Shown here in pieces: positions 12,053-25,000 of a stretch of 64,000 bases of DNA. The notes under the pieces are model-generated. The model saw nothing but the letters and a program-made list of their open reading frames with translations. It did no database searches and had not been told where the DNA came from. Made by a program: the position numbers and the translations under genes. The stretch's first letter is position 1, and every line of letters begins with the position of its first letter. The stretch comes from Formicarius rufipectus (Eukaryota > Chordata > Aves > Passeriformes > Formicariidae), in NCBI GenBank assembly GCA_013399695.1, contig VXAU01004757.1, positions 275,277 through 339,276 of the forward strand, written 5' to 3'.

Positions 12053-15000
12053 CTGATCAGAAAGAAGAAATAGTCAGCAAATACTCCTAGGTTGGCTCCT
12101 GCAAAAGGCTTAACCTACAATACCTCTGTACCATTACTACACTGTTCACACACACAAACTGCTCTATCTCTCTTTCCTCCTACAGGGTCTAAGAAAGGCA
12201 TCAAGTGTTGACTTGTATCCATTCCCATTGAACTATCTCCTAAAAATGCCTGCCCACAATAACAATTAATTCCCTTCATTTCACTGCATTTCCAAAATCT
12301 TATTTTAGAGCTGCATTAAATACAGCAGTGAAGTGTCTGCTAGGGAAGTGAAGAAGAAGGATGTTTCCTATGTTCTCAATTATTTCCACCTGTTGCAAAG
12401 AGTTATTTGACTCAGCGATATGACCACCTCTGTTTCAGAATGCATTTGTATGGAGGCTACAAGTGCAAGTAGACTTGACCTCATTACAAGCAGGTAACAC
12501 CAGTTTCTTCTGAGACAAAAATGGAATCACTGTACCTATCCAACAAGTTTCTTACAGAATAACCCATCCCAGTCACAGGAGGATTTTTTTTTTTTTTTTA
12601 GTTAAAATAGGTCTATTTTTTATTCTAAATACAGAGTTTCCTCTATCAGTCGCAAATGCAGAATAACAATGCTTCTAATAGCATTTGTCTGACTAGCACA
12701 ACACAATTAATAGAAAAGATAAATTAATCCATTTCTCAGTCAACAAAAAATTCTTAGTTTGTAGCTCATGAATCCCAGGTATATACCATTGTCTCTATAT
12801 TCATCTGAAAATATATCCAGCATCCTCATTTCTTTAATGAACATATTTACTTTTATGAGGTACGTTCAAGGTCCCACCAACACTCAACCTTCCAGAATTT
12901 AGGTTTCAGGTGAACTTTGTGATTCAAGTTCATCTCAACACATTTTCTGTTTTCAGCAAGACTAAAAAAGATGTCATTCTTTCAAGTAATGCCTCATTTT
13001 TTTCTGTTCTAATACTTCACTGCAAAAAAATTGTAAGGTACAAACATCACCACCCATTACTAAACATTTTTTTTGGAAATCAAGTAAGCTACAGGAACAT
13101 TTTTGTGTAAGATTTTCATATGAACAAAGCAACAACAATAAAAAGAAGAAGAAAAAAAAAGATAAAAACAACAAACAACACTGCCAAAACACACCTTGAA
13201 ATCTGCTTATGTTGGCCCCAAGATCGGGATGCAAGCAGGCTGAGGACAGAAGGCAACTTCATTAAGAGTAGAGGGTAATTAATTTCTTTTCTACATTTCT
13301 CTGGTGAACTATGTGTTTTTAGCAGGCTGAGAAGTCAAAGGCAAGGGACTCAAACCGATTTAGGAAAACTCAAAGACCTTGTAAGATGATAAACATATGT
13401 AATCTGAAACAGTTTCTTCTATTCACCTTGGATCATTGGAGAGAAAACAGTGAAAAATAGCTCCTGGAGAGCAGCCTGTAGCCCTTTAAGGAGGGAGCTG
13501 GGATTGAGCACAGGTTTCCAGCCCCCCGCTCCCAGTGGATGCCTGAGCAGTGCAAACACTGACCTAACCCGATACCCTCCCACTGCTCTACAAGCACCTT
13601 TTTACATCATTGCCCTTTCAGTTATGTACTGATCAAACAATACAAGCCCTTATGTACAACAAAGTGCTCTCAGTGCACCGTGTCAGCACAGGCTAATTTA
13701 ACAGATTCATTAACACAGGGCTGACACCAAAGAGGCTCTCTCAGCTCTAGGTAGGATTGAGTTTCTGGCCATCTGCACTGAAATGATAGGCTCAGTTAGC
13801 TCTGCAAAGGAAAGCAAGTATGCTGGCAACAGGAGGAGAAGGAATTTTTACATCTGCTGCATTTAGCTCTCCAGAGTTTACAGCTCTGACATGTTGAGGT
13901 TAGCCATTCAGGACAGTGCGCAGGAACCCAGACGGATGGGGAACAGCCTGAGAGTGCACCTACAGAGTTCCTTCCCCAAAGTCTCCAGACAGCTGTGGCT
14001 GTGCCCTGCACAATGTCTATGAGGTGTTCCATTAGCAGACTGGCTCCCGGTGCACACATGTCCAGAAGAACAGTTTCTAAACACAATTTTACTTTCAATC
14101 AGGCTATAGTTTAAACATGTCAAGCTGATACTGCAGCCTAATGATACCTGCAAATTAAAAGCTGCCCCAAAGCACATGGAAGAAAGAAAAAAAACAAACC
14201 CAAAACCAACACCTGCCATGTAAAATACACTAAAACATGATATTCAGAACTTGGAGGTGTTCCCAGTCTCTGCACAATTTTGCCATCAAAATGATAGCCT
14301 CTAGTAATGAAAGATATTTATTTGCTGTACTAATTTGAAAAATAGTTTAAAGTCCCAATCTGAATAAGGGAGCCACATGCCCCCACTCATGCAATATGAC
14401 AGGAAGTAGATCGGGGGATGAAATGTTGAGATGAAGGCTGCAGATGGCTTCATCCTTTCTTCCCCACTTAAAAACAAATCCCAATAAAAATCCCACATGC
14501 CTCTGTCTACCGGATCGTATTTTTAAAAACAGTGCTAAAACCCCATGTTCTACCATCCAAATGGGATATCAGATGACCCAACAGTTGGCTATGAATGTGC
14601 CTCTATCCCAGGCTACTTTAACATGCTCAGCATTTCTGATCAAACTTCTGGCATCGCCACCTAGGCCACATGAACTGAATTCACAGATGAAAACAAACTA
14701 GTCATCTATTTATTATTTTTAAAAGGGATTCTGATTTATATACAAAATTCTGTACAGAATCTTATGCCCCAAAGGATCACCATATACATTAACTTGGTAG
14801 TCACCTCAAACATCTGGGTTTTGCATATAGCAATGACATTGGGGCAAATAGGAAGGAGAACTAAGTAACATACAGGGAATATAAGTGCAATTTCTGTCTT
14901 TACACTTCTAGCTAAATATAACTTCATCGGTATGGTTGTGATGTATTATATTGGGATGCCAATAATCTAATTTCTCATGTGGCTTATGTTATGATAGCAA

Positions 15001-18000
15001 GTCAGACCTGAAATTTTGGTGGTAGACATGAAAAGAATTTCCACATCTGGTAAATAGGCCAATCACTTTACATTTAACCATATAGCAGTCTATATTTTTG
15101 CAACTTTCTTCTTCTTCTTCTCCTCACTTGAAAAAGCTACAGTGCACAATTTACCTATAGGAGATACTGAAGGAAGACACCATTTGTACTTTTTCCCCTT
15201 TTGCCTTTAAAAATCATTAAGTTTCATGAAAAGGTTACAAAGTCAAATCATCACTCATAAGCAGACATGCCAAAGAGTATGTTTCTCAATGGAGATCCAG
15301 GGAAAACACATTTGGACTTCAAAGAAAGAGCCAACTATGCAGTGAAGAGCTCGGTGAGACTGCCTGTGAACCAGAAATCTTCATCAGGAAATGCCAGAAG
15401 TCTGCCAGACAGTCACAGTGAGTAGATCAGGAGAAATTTAGTTTGCCTCCAGCTTTGATTCCTTTAGATGTGGAAAGAAAACCTTCTTAATGTAGCTTTG
15501 GAAAAAAATGGAACCTTCAATCACTGTATGAATAATTAAAGATATATTAAAAAGTTATAAGGTGTCTCTAAGAAAGGTTTTGGCTCAACCAGCCACAGTC
15601 ATTCTATGCCTGAGTGTAAAGTAACCAACTCCAGAATGGATTTTGGTCTCAAAACAGATGTACAATGTAATGTAACTTGATCCTCCTTCTACCTTTTCAT
15701 AGGTAACGCTACCTCTGAGGGCATGAAGTGTAATTACGCTAAAACTTGAATTAAAATGTCATCACAATCTTCCAAATCCACTCTATGCTGTGAACATGAG
15801 GCATATTTAGCATTGGTTAGTTCACATCAACTCATCCTCAAAGAAAAGAACCTTCAAGTAGGCATTTAACATATAAAGAAATATAAGGATTTAAACACCA
15901 CCAGCAAATTACAAAGAAGTTAGACGTGGGTATCAGTTGCTATTTATGAACAGGTATCACTTACAATAGGTGACAATGTCTTAAGCACTGTCAAGTAGGG
16001 CTCTGCAGTTTCTTCTCCTCATGTATCCACTGTGGAGTAACTTTTGCTCTACAGAGCAATACACTTCCCTATTTACAGGGCAGCAGCTCCTACCTTTTTT
16101 AATGGTGATCAAAGTGGGAAAGTGGGGAGTAGCAGAAAGGGATTCAAGGGCCAAGAGGAGAGGTTGACTGCACAGGAATGATCTGCAGACTGTGCTGTGA
16201 GACCCCATAGCACAGAGCATCAGCAAACCCTGGTAAACCACAGGTGCTGTAAAAGGCAATGAAGTATCTTGCATGAAAGATGGAGCATATAGTACATTTT
16301 CTATGTTTGGTTTTAAACTAGCTTAACAGCAGCAAGAAGGAAAGTGAATGGTTGCTTGTATGTTATGTACTACACACAAATCCAAAGCCCTGGGTACAAA
16401 AAGGTCAGAATTAATACACAGGTCACACTTCAAGAAATCAGATGAATCTCATTCCCAAAGTGTGTATACTTTTTTGATACAAATCTTTCATTTTGCAAGG
16501 AAGTAAAAAACCTGGACTAAGATGCACAGGTGCACTTGTGTTGAGAATGTGTATGGTTTTTCTATTGCTTCAAGGGGATTTGGATAATATATTTTTATTT
16601 CTTTGTCATATACAGGGGAAGTAGAACTTCTTCAAAACACCACAGATCAATTAGAAAAGAGTCCCCTAAAATTAACCCCTAGAGATCAAGTGATTAGAGT
16701 TATCTGCTTCTTCTGATATAGAATCCAAGCCTCAAAGGATACAAAAACTCATGGTGGAAAGGCTGATTTTCTATCATATTGAATGAAAATTGTACAGTGT
16801 ACAGTTTCTCATTTTTCAGAACTTACATTTTCTTATCAAAAAAGTCTCTAACCATGGTGAAACATGGTGCAGGATCTCCTACTTTGTCCACTGAAAACAT
16901 GGAACATAGATAAATAATGAAATACTTCCAATGCATTACTTTCCCCTTGTAGTTCAACAATACAAATGACTATAAAGCAAGAAGACACTTCCAAAGAGTT
17001 TATTTCTTCCAATAATCCTAGAAGATTTCTATATTCGGGAAGAAATAAAAAGCGAAGTAGATGAAAATGAAGATGATTTGCCCACCTGCAATAAAACCAA
17101 TTACAATTCCCTGGATAAGGCAATCATGACTAATTGTCAGAAATCACTGACTGAACAACGCAATCCAGATTCAATTCTCCCTCCATATGAAATTTTGGCT
17201 ATTGATAGGATATCTTATAGACTCAGCAAAATGCATTTAACAATCTCATTAGGGAAATTTGTGTTTGTGTTGCTTAATATTTTCTACCTAGGACAGATGC
17301 TACCGTAATTCCCAAAAACCAGAGGGCCCATCAAAGAGCTTGAAATCTAGCAGTGCAGGAAATTGTTAATCCAGTCCTAGTTAGTAATTGTTAAAACACA
17401 ACTCCTTGTGTTTCTTGTATGGACAGAGCCTGTTATTTAATTTCCTCTCAGTCAGAAATTGATTTATAAAACAACATTTGTGACTAGTCTTTATAAGACT
17501 ATACTCTCTGATTGGTTTCCAGTTGGGTAATATTTCCAATTCTATTGGAATGGGTGTATAAGTGAAAACTAAATGGCTTACTTTTGTCTGGTTTTACTTT
17601 TACTCTATTCCACCCAGCTTTCTGGTTCTCTGTAAAAGGGGCTGCAAGACTGTGACTGTTAGAAGTTCACAATATTTTTCCTTTGAAATAATCTCGTGCT
17701 CAATTTTATTAGAGAAACCATGCATGAAAACAAGTGTGCTGCCTTATTGAAACGAAACCTTAAAACACCTGTGACTAAAGAATCAAAAATCACAAAAAAT
17801 AAGACAAAGCGCTGCTGTGAGAGAGCCTTCGGGATGAATAGAATCATAGCATTATTTAGATTGGAAAAGACCTTTAAGATCATCAAGTCCAACCATTAAC
17901 CCAGCACTGCCAAGTCCACCACTAAACCATGTCCAAAAGTGCCACATCTGCATGTCTTAAATACCTCCAGGGACAATGACTCCAACACTTCCCTACCTGT

Positions 18001-18898
18001 TCCAGTTCTGGACAATCATCTTTGTGAAGGAGTCTTTTCTAATATCCAAACTGAGTGTCCTCCATCACATCTTGAGGCTGTGTCATATCACTTATGACCT
18101 GGGAGAAGAGACTGACACCCTCACCTCCTTGCTTTCAGGTAGTTGTAGAGAGTAATAACGACCCCCTGGAGCCTCCTTTTGCCCTGGCTGAACAACTCCA
18201 GCTCCTTCAGCTGCTCCTCATCAGAACTGAATTCCAGACCCTCCACCAGCTGCCCTGCCCTTCTCTGGACATGCTTCAGTATCTTTCTTGTAGTGAGGGC
18301 CCCAAAACTGAACAATAGGATTCAAGGTGTGGCCTCCTCAGTGCCAGGTACAGGGGAGCAGATCACTTCCATAGTCCTGTTGGCCACATTATTTTTGATA
18401 CAAGCCAGGATGCCATTGGCCTTGGCCACCCGGGCACACTGCTGGCTCACATTCAACTGGTTGTTGACCAGTGCCCCCAGGTCTTTTCCTGCCAGGCAGC
18501 TTTCCAGCCACTCTGCCCCCATCCTGAAGCACTGCCTGGGGTTGCTCTGACCCAAGTGCAGGATTCGGCACTTGGCCATATTTAACCTTGTACAATTGGC
18601 CTCAGCCCATCGGTGCAGCCTGTCCAGATCCCTCGGCAGAGCATTCCTACCCTCCAGCAGATGAACACTTCCCATGCAACATGGTGACACCTGCAACCTA
18701 ACTAAGGGTCACCTGGATCTCAGTCCAGATCACTGAGTAAGACACTAAACAGGACTGGCCCCAATACCGAGCCCTGGGGAGCAACACTGGTGACCTGTCG
18801 CCAACTGAATTTGGTTCTATTCATCATTGCTCTCTGGGCCCGTTCATAAAGCCAGTTTTGTACCCAGTGAGGAGTGCATCCAGCAAACAGATACAAAC
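12053..18898. other. PDLIM5 intron within LIM1
   Basis: About 6.8 kb. Contains a T run (12586-12599), an A-rich stretch (about 13137-13185), a (TTC)n run (15108-15121) and, filling its 5' end in transcript order, the large CR1 element (17837-18880). No other gene seen. Confidence 0.85.
17837..18880 (-). mobile_element. 5'-truncated CR1 LINE, minus-strand sense, with reverse transcriptase remnant
   Basis: The minus strand encodes a recognisable but broken CR1 reverse transcriptase: the block [16 protein letters not shown] (18720-18790 region) and further on DLDRLHRWAEAN, GKDLGALVNNQL and KANGILACIKN (18380-18640), with an internal deletion or frameshifts between them. The 3' end at about 17837 has the usual TTGGACTTGATGATCTTAAAGGTC-type tail region, read on the minus strand, and ends in ATTCTAT-like words. 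It is inserted in the same orientation as PDLIM5, with its truncated 5' edge next to the donor at 18898. The exact 5' edge is uncertain by some 10 bases. Inactive. Confidence 0.9.
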
Positions 18899-19073
18899 CT
18901 AATGACTTGATCACAGTGTGCACACATGGGAGTACGCTTTCCTGCTGGAATATGCTCTGCCCTCTGAACCAATGTGTCTTGTTCGTTCAGCTGAGGTGCT
19001 GCTGCAGGCTTTTCACTTGGGGCGGTTGTTCCAGGTGATTTAATACTGTTTGATGTCCATCCACTGGCAGGAG
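18899..19073 (-). CDS. PDLIM5: PDLIM5 exon: end of linker and start of LIM1 (175 nt)
   Basis: 57 complete codons, phase 1 to phase 2. The first part ([14 protein letters not shown]...) is linker; the second, [20 protein letters not shown], is nearly invariant in PDLIM5 and leads into the first LIM zinc ligands CAHC (codons 50-53), followed by DQVI. The intron cuts LIM1 in the following Arg codon (AG|A). The acceptor is a very good CACTCTTTCCTCAG. The donor is GTTTGT, with T at positions +3 and +4, weaker than the other constitutive donors. A CR1 element begins only about 15-25 bases into the following intron, so almost no unique intron sequence supports this donor. Confidence 0.96.
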
Positions 19074-22000
19074 CTGAGGAAAGAGTGCCAAAGCAGTTAG
19101 AAGACCATTTTTCAGTACCGAGTAAATTAATCTGAAATACAAGCAACCAACAACATTTGCCTGACATCTTTGTCCAGTGCACACTTGCATGCTTAGATGA
19201 ACAAATTAAAAAGCATTCATTTTCTCCTCTTCTCCCATCAAGTTACTAAGTAAGTCCTACCTACGTTATGAAATGCCTGTGAAATAAAACAGAATGCTTT
19301 TGGCTAACTTGTAGTAGTGGACAAATTTCAACATGCTGAAGAAGTTAGGCAAAAGAGTATTCAACCTTTGAATGCATTACTTTGCTTTAGATAGAAAACC
19401 TAAAGCCAAGAATATCAGTGTATGAACAGAGGCAGGAGAGTATGACATACCTACTCAAAACATTTCACAGTGAGTGCAATAGATCATACATCATTACTAA
19501 CAGGTTAAACAAGAATACACATTCAATACAACATGTACAGGAACTTAAAATAGAGTACTGCATAAGTAAAATATATTTCTAAATTGAAATTAAACACTGC
19601 TCTAGATCAGTGAGTTCTGCCAATCTAAAGCACTCCAAAGGTCACATTCACATCCTCCTTATGAAAGGTATGACACAAATAAAACCCCGACATTTTCAGA
19701 AATGTATACAAGACACACTTCCATATGTACTCCAGTTTTTAGAGTTGTAGAATAGGCATAAGTTTTTATGGAGTTTGAAAAATGCATTTACAAAAATGAA
19801 AGGCACAGATGATACTGTTGCCAAGGATAATGAAGAAACAGTCCTCTGGTTTTCCTTGTCCTCTATCGATATATGTACCTTGGTAATGTACAAGCTACAG
19901 CAACGTGAATTTATGGGAACAGTTATTCCTGTCAAGTGGAGATACCTTTTTCTTTTGCAAGTACATTATAAAACCCTCCACATTTCCACAGTCATAGCCT
20001 GTGTTTGCAACCAGAGGCAAAAGAGAACATGAGCGTTTACTTGGTGTCTTGGCTTTAATGCAGCCTTGTAAATCAAAAAGCAAAATTAAGATTTGAGTGG
20101 AAACTCTGAGACAAACAACTAAGCAATGACTGAGACATCAGACAGCACAGGATGATGCTTCTGCTGCAATGATGCAGCTCTCCAACACCAGGGTCAAGGC
20201 AACAGCATGTAGCTTTGCAAAAAATTTAGTATGTGGAGCTGTTAATTGTTGTGCTATTCATCCCCTCTCATTCTTTCCAGGGAGAAGATGAAAAATTGTT
20301 TCTCATTATCACCATGAATGTAATGTTGATCAGCTTCTGTCCTACAGAAAAGTTGCAAATATCTTTCAGGCAAAACAATGCATTCACTGCTCAAACAGAA
20401 ATGGCATACTAATTCACAGAGAAGATAAATGTAAGCAACACTGAATCCACAGAAAATCCAGCAGAAATGCCAGTACTCTGTTATTTACAGAAGTAAGACA
20501 GTCAAGAACTACACAATTTAATCAAAATAATACCACAAAATTTGGTTAACAACATCCTCCTCTATTCATGCACAGATTAAGGCAACACAGCTGAAAGAGA
20601 AATCTTTTTTAAAATCAATACTTTAGTACTATAATTACACCTGGTATTTTCTGCTGATATAGGCTCAATACCACTTTTGTTAACTCCATGTATGAAGAAG
20701 CAATATATTCATACATCTTTATTTTCTTTGCATGGTTGGTTCATCAAATTTCCTCATATCAGGTGATTTCAAGTCTGACTTTTTTCAGATCTAAAGTAGC
20801 AAAAAGTATAACAGTTCATTAGGGTTGCTTTTTGTTTGTTTGTTTGTTTTCTTAATACAGGATTATTAATTATATCTAATGTATAATTAATTAGCAATGT
20901 CTTGAAAAAATCCCCATCATTATTCTTGAAACATTTGACATTCCTGAGTAGAAAGAATTTAGGAATAGAAGCACTTGATCTTGAACAAATCCCTCTGCTA
21001 CTGTAGTTCACTTTATATTATAAATGGCTGCTAACCTGAAAGCACAGGAACAGATAAAAATGAAAAAGGTGGCAGAACGGCTTTGAAGACATGAACAAAA
21101 GTGGTGTTGATTAATAGCACTTTTCTCCTCTGTCATCACACAGGGCTTTCCAATTTTCAGATCCCATTTCATGAGAAGACAGCAATACAAACTAAAACCA
21201 AATCTGTTTGAAGACTGCTTTTGCTATAAATCAAATTGCAACATTGCTAATTTCTGTTTATCTACTGAATCCCAAAGCCCATTCAGACACATCAGCTAGC
21301 TCATTTGTACTGTGTTGTTAAAAAATTTCATCTGCTTGCTTGAAAGGGGGAGAAAAAAGTACAAACATCACAATTGTTCCATTTTCTTTGGTCTCGTTAC
21401 AGGTTTCATTAAGACTGTTTTTATGAATGATGCACTAATTTCAAAGTTACACCTGGCCAGGAGCAGAAAGTGTCTACATAAACCTTCTCCACAAAGCTGT
21501 TAGATCAGTCATTTCTGAGTTACTTAAGACACTAAAAAAAAAGGAGAGGAGATTGGCCATAATGTTAAAACAAAAACTCTCTTCTAAGCGAAACATAATA
21601 TGAACTACTCAAATTAGTACTCTGTTAAGCGAAAGCTGTGACCTAAGCAAAATCAAGCTAGGCATTTAGTGTAGAGGATCAGCAAAGGCAAATAGACCCA
21701 CTGCACTTCCACTGAAAACGGGGCGCATGCACACAGTTCAATGCTAAGACTTTCAGCAGACGTAAGACCCCCATGAGATCACAGCCACAATGCCAGCAGA
21801 GTAAGAGGAACAACAAATAAGCTCTAAGCCTTCAGAAAATTCTATATTTGCCAGAGTATTTCTCGACACTGGAAAAAGTTCTACAAGGCTTTCTACTGTC
21901 ATTTGTAAATTTATGCCACTATTTGGTCTATTATGATGGGAACAATACGTAATTGATCACTGCAGATGCCATCAGCATCTGAGAACTATGAGACAGAAAA

Positions 22001-25000
22001 GGTTACCTTCTGCTCAAAAATGCTTGGAAAGCAAGTCCTTAATGAATTTTATTAAACTCTCTCTTCTTCCATCTCTTGGGACCAGTGGAAAGCAAGGAAG
22101 TCCCCTGCCCACACTCACAATTTGTGCCCACAGTGTTCTCTCAAGGATTCTCCATCTCTTTGCTGGTAATCCCATTAAGATCTCATTGGTCTTGCACAGT
22201 CTTATTCCCTTCTATTCTTGTTCTGAAGTGGACTCAAGTTTCTTTCATTTCAGATTTTTTTTCCTACAGAAGACTGCTTCCTGCTTCCATTGCCTTCAGA
22301 TCCATACTCTTACTAAAGAAAATACACCAGTACAGTAATACTTATTTCACTGCATTTAGGACATTGATTTCTTTGTAAACAATCTACAGTTGTTCCCTAG
22401 ATATTTTTTTTTCACCATAGATCATTCTCCCTTACCCACTTCTTGATTTGCCTCAGTCTTATCTTTCTCTTTTCCTTCTGAACACCAGCAGAATAGCCTT
22501 TATTGGCCACTTCTGTCTTTCCACAGGCCACAAACATGCCTTTAACACTTCAGTAATTTTACCAAAGGGTCATTACTTCCACTGTAAACCATGGATGACT
22601 TTTTCTTGGTGGTGGCAATTTTGTTTAGTTGGTTTGCTTCTGATTTTAAAACCCTCCACTATGAACTCCTTACTTAAATTTATATGAATTATCAGTATTT
22701 TTTCCAACAGTATTCCACTTCTTGTAGCTAGAGGATTTCAGATATTAGGTCTGGTTTCTTGTTTAGAATGAACATTGATGTTTCCCATCTATCTGTTCTA
22801 CTTAAACAAGTTTAACACTCCAGTACTGGACAAGATGTTTTTACTGAAAACAGAGAGGAAGGGGACACTGAGTTTATGCATTCTCTTTCTCTCTCTTCTC
22901 TTAGAAATCTTTCAGATTGAAACACAACACGTTGACCTAAAAACATCAAGTTCAGAAAACTGATGCAGGTGTATTTTCCTTGCAATAAGCAGAGTTTTAT
23001 CAGGGCACATGAGTAATGCCAAGGAAGGTACAAATCATTACACTCTATCTATGTGAAGATGTCTCCTCTTTTGGCAATGGGTCTGAACTCTCCTGTGATT
23101 TCTGTACTATACTTTGCTGTTAATTTTACATGTGTGATCAGCAGTTTTGTTCTCAAGCAGTGCTGGGGAGATGCTCTGGTACCTGCAATATGACACGGTG
23201 CGTGCACGTTTTTAATTGCAAATGATGACTGCATGGGAATGGGAAAGGAAGCCATTACAGCTTCCTCATGACACCATCCCACCCCATATTTTCTGTCACC
23301 ATGATTGCTTGCACAGCAACTTCTGTGGGTGGTCTGAAGATTTAAAATTATAATAAGTAAATACAGTTAATAAATAAAAGAAATAATTTATAAGAATTCT
23401 ACACTCCAGCAGAAGCTATTTTGACCTGAGTACCAGAGAGGTTTGGGTTCTCTGTAAGTCATGAAAAGATCTCTGTGGCCAAATTTTGCAGGCTTCACTT
23501 CACCTTCTCTCTCTTTAATTAAACATCCTAAAGCACTGTTGATTTGCACTAGTGTATTGTCATTGCTGGGTTTTTTTGTGTTTGGTTGTTTTTTGGTTTT
23601 TGGTTTTGTTTTGTTTTTTTTTTTCCCCCCTAAACCAGAAAACACACTGTACCTGATTATTAACTTTCTACTTTATTAGGTTTAAGTTTAGCAAACCCAT
23701 GGTGTTTACTCTCACTAAACTCCTTGGCATGGCTAGTTTAATATTTAACAATCTTTTAGGCAAGGTAAAGAATTGGCTTTTTTTTCTTTTTTTTAAAAAT
23801 CCCAGCGTGACTTTGCCCTCATTAGTCTAACAATAGGCTGTTCCATCGCTGAGCACATGGATAACTGCAAACACTGGTGAAAGGTTTGGAAGACAAAGGG
23901 AGAAAGGCGGATACACAGCGGTGCCAAAGTCACTTTGACAGAGGTTCTCCGGTGCGTAGCAACAATACAACAGCCTGAACTGTTTAACGCTCACTTAAAC
24001 ATAACATCAGACTTCATGTAATATCTATAAATAACAATGCTACTTTAAGCAGTGAGAGTGCCAGAACTTCATTTTAAAGTGTTCTAACTTGGTGATTTAT
24101 ACACTTCTATCAAACTACTGTATTATAAATGTTAAATACTAAGGTTCCTATGTCCAATTTTCTGACTTTTCTTAATATATCTATGGTCCAGGAAATCTTC
24201 CTGTTTCTTCCTTCCAAACCAAACAGATGGCTGGATGAAGCAACGTGTCTGAAAAGCTCGTCTGTCAGCTCATTGCAGTAGTTGTATATAACACCCCATC
24301 CACTCCCAGGCCTGTATGAAATCACACAAGTTCAATGGAGAATGCTACAGGACAAGTGAGAGGTTAGGAAAAAAACAAAAATAAAACCCACAAAAAAACC
24401 CCACAACAAACCCAAAGCTCAGCCTCTGTGTTCCACAGTTGTTCTTTTGTTTCTTATGGAGTCTTGGAAACACAGTCAGAGCTAAACTCCTCTTGCTGAT
24501 TAAAGGCAGAACAGGAAGGATTAAATGATTAAACCATTATCATGTCTTTAAATGCCGGTTGAAAGCTGGTATGCAACCATGGAAAATCAAAACAGGTGCC
24601 ACCTCGGCCCAGTTTCAACAACCCCTGCAAATAGAGGGAATAGTTTCTGTATTAGTAACTAGCCTTTAAACTGGAAAGGCTCTGGGTAAATGACTGTAAA
24701 GCATCTTAATTAAAATGAGTATGGTGGTTATGGCTTGCTCAGCCTGTCTCCTTGTGATTTGTTACATCACATACCGTCACAAATTTGGCACAACTGGCAT
24801 TGCTCTTATCAAAAATGTGACTCAAGGGGCAAGAGAAAATGAAGACTTGTACTATAGTGTTTCATTTCTCTGGAGTGGCAGTGTAGAACCTCATTTGGTA
24901 GCTTTCTGCAAATAAGATTTTGCCTCCCTTGCTTTTAGTTCCTATTCTGACCTCAGCAGCTTGACTATGCCTGCAGAGAGCACGTCTCATGTAGATTACC

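Noticed and set aside
18322..18923. Minus-strand frames of 124 and 67 codons
   Set aside because: Reverse transcriptase remnants of the CR1 element, interrupted and 5'-truncated; not a host gene.
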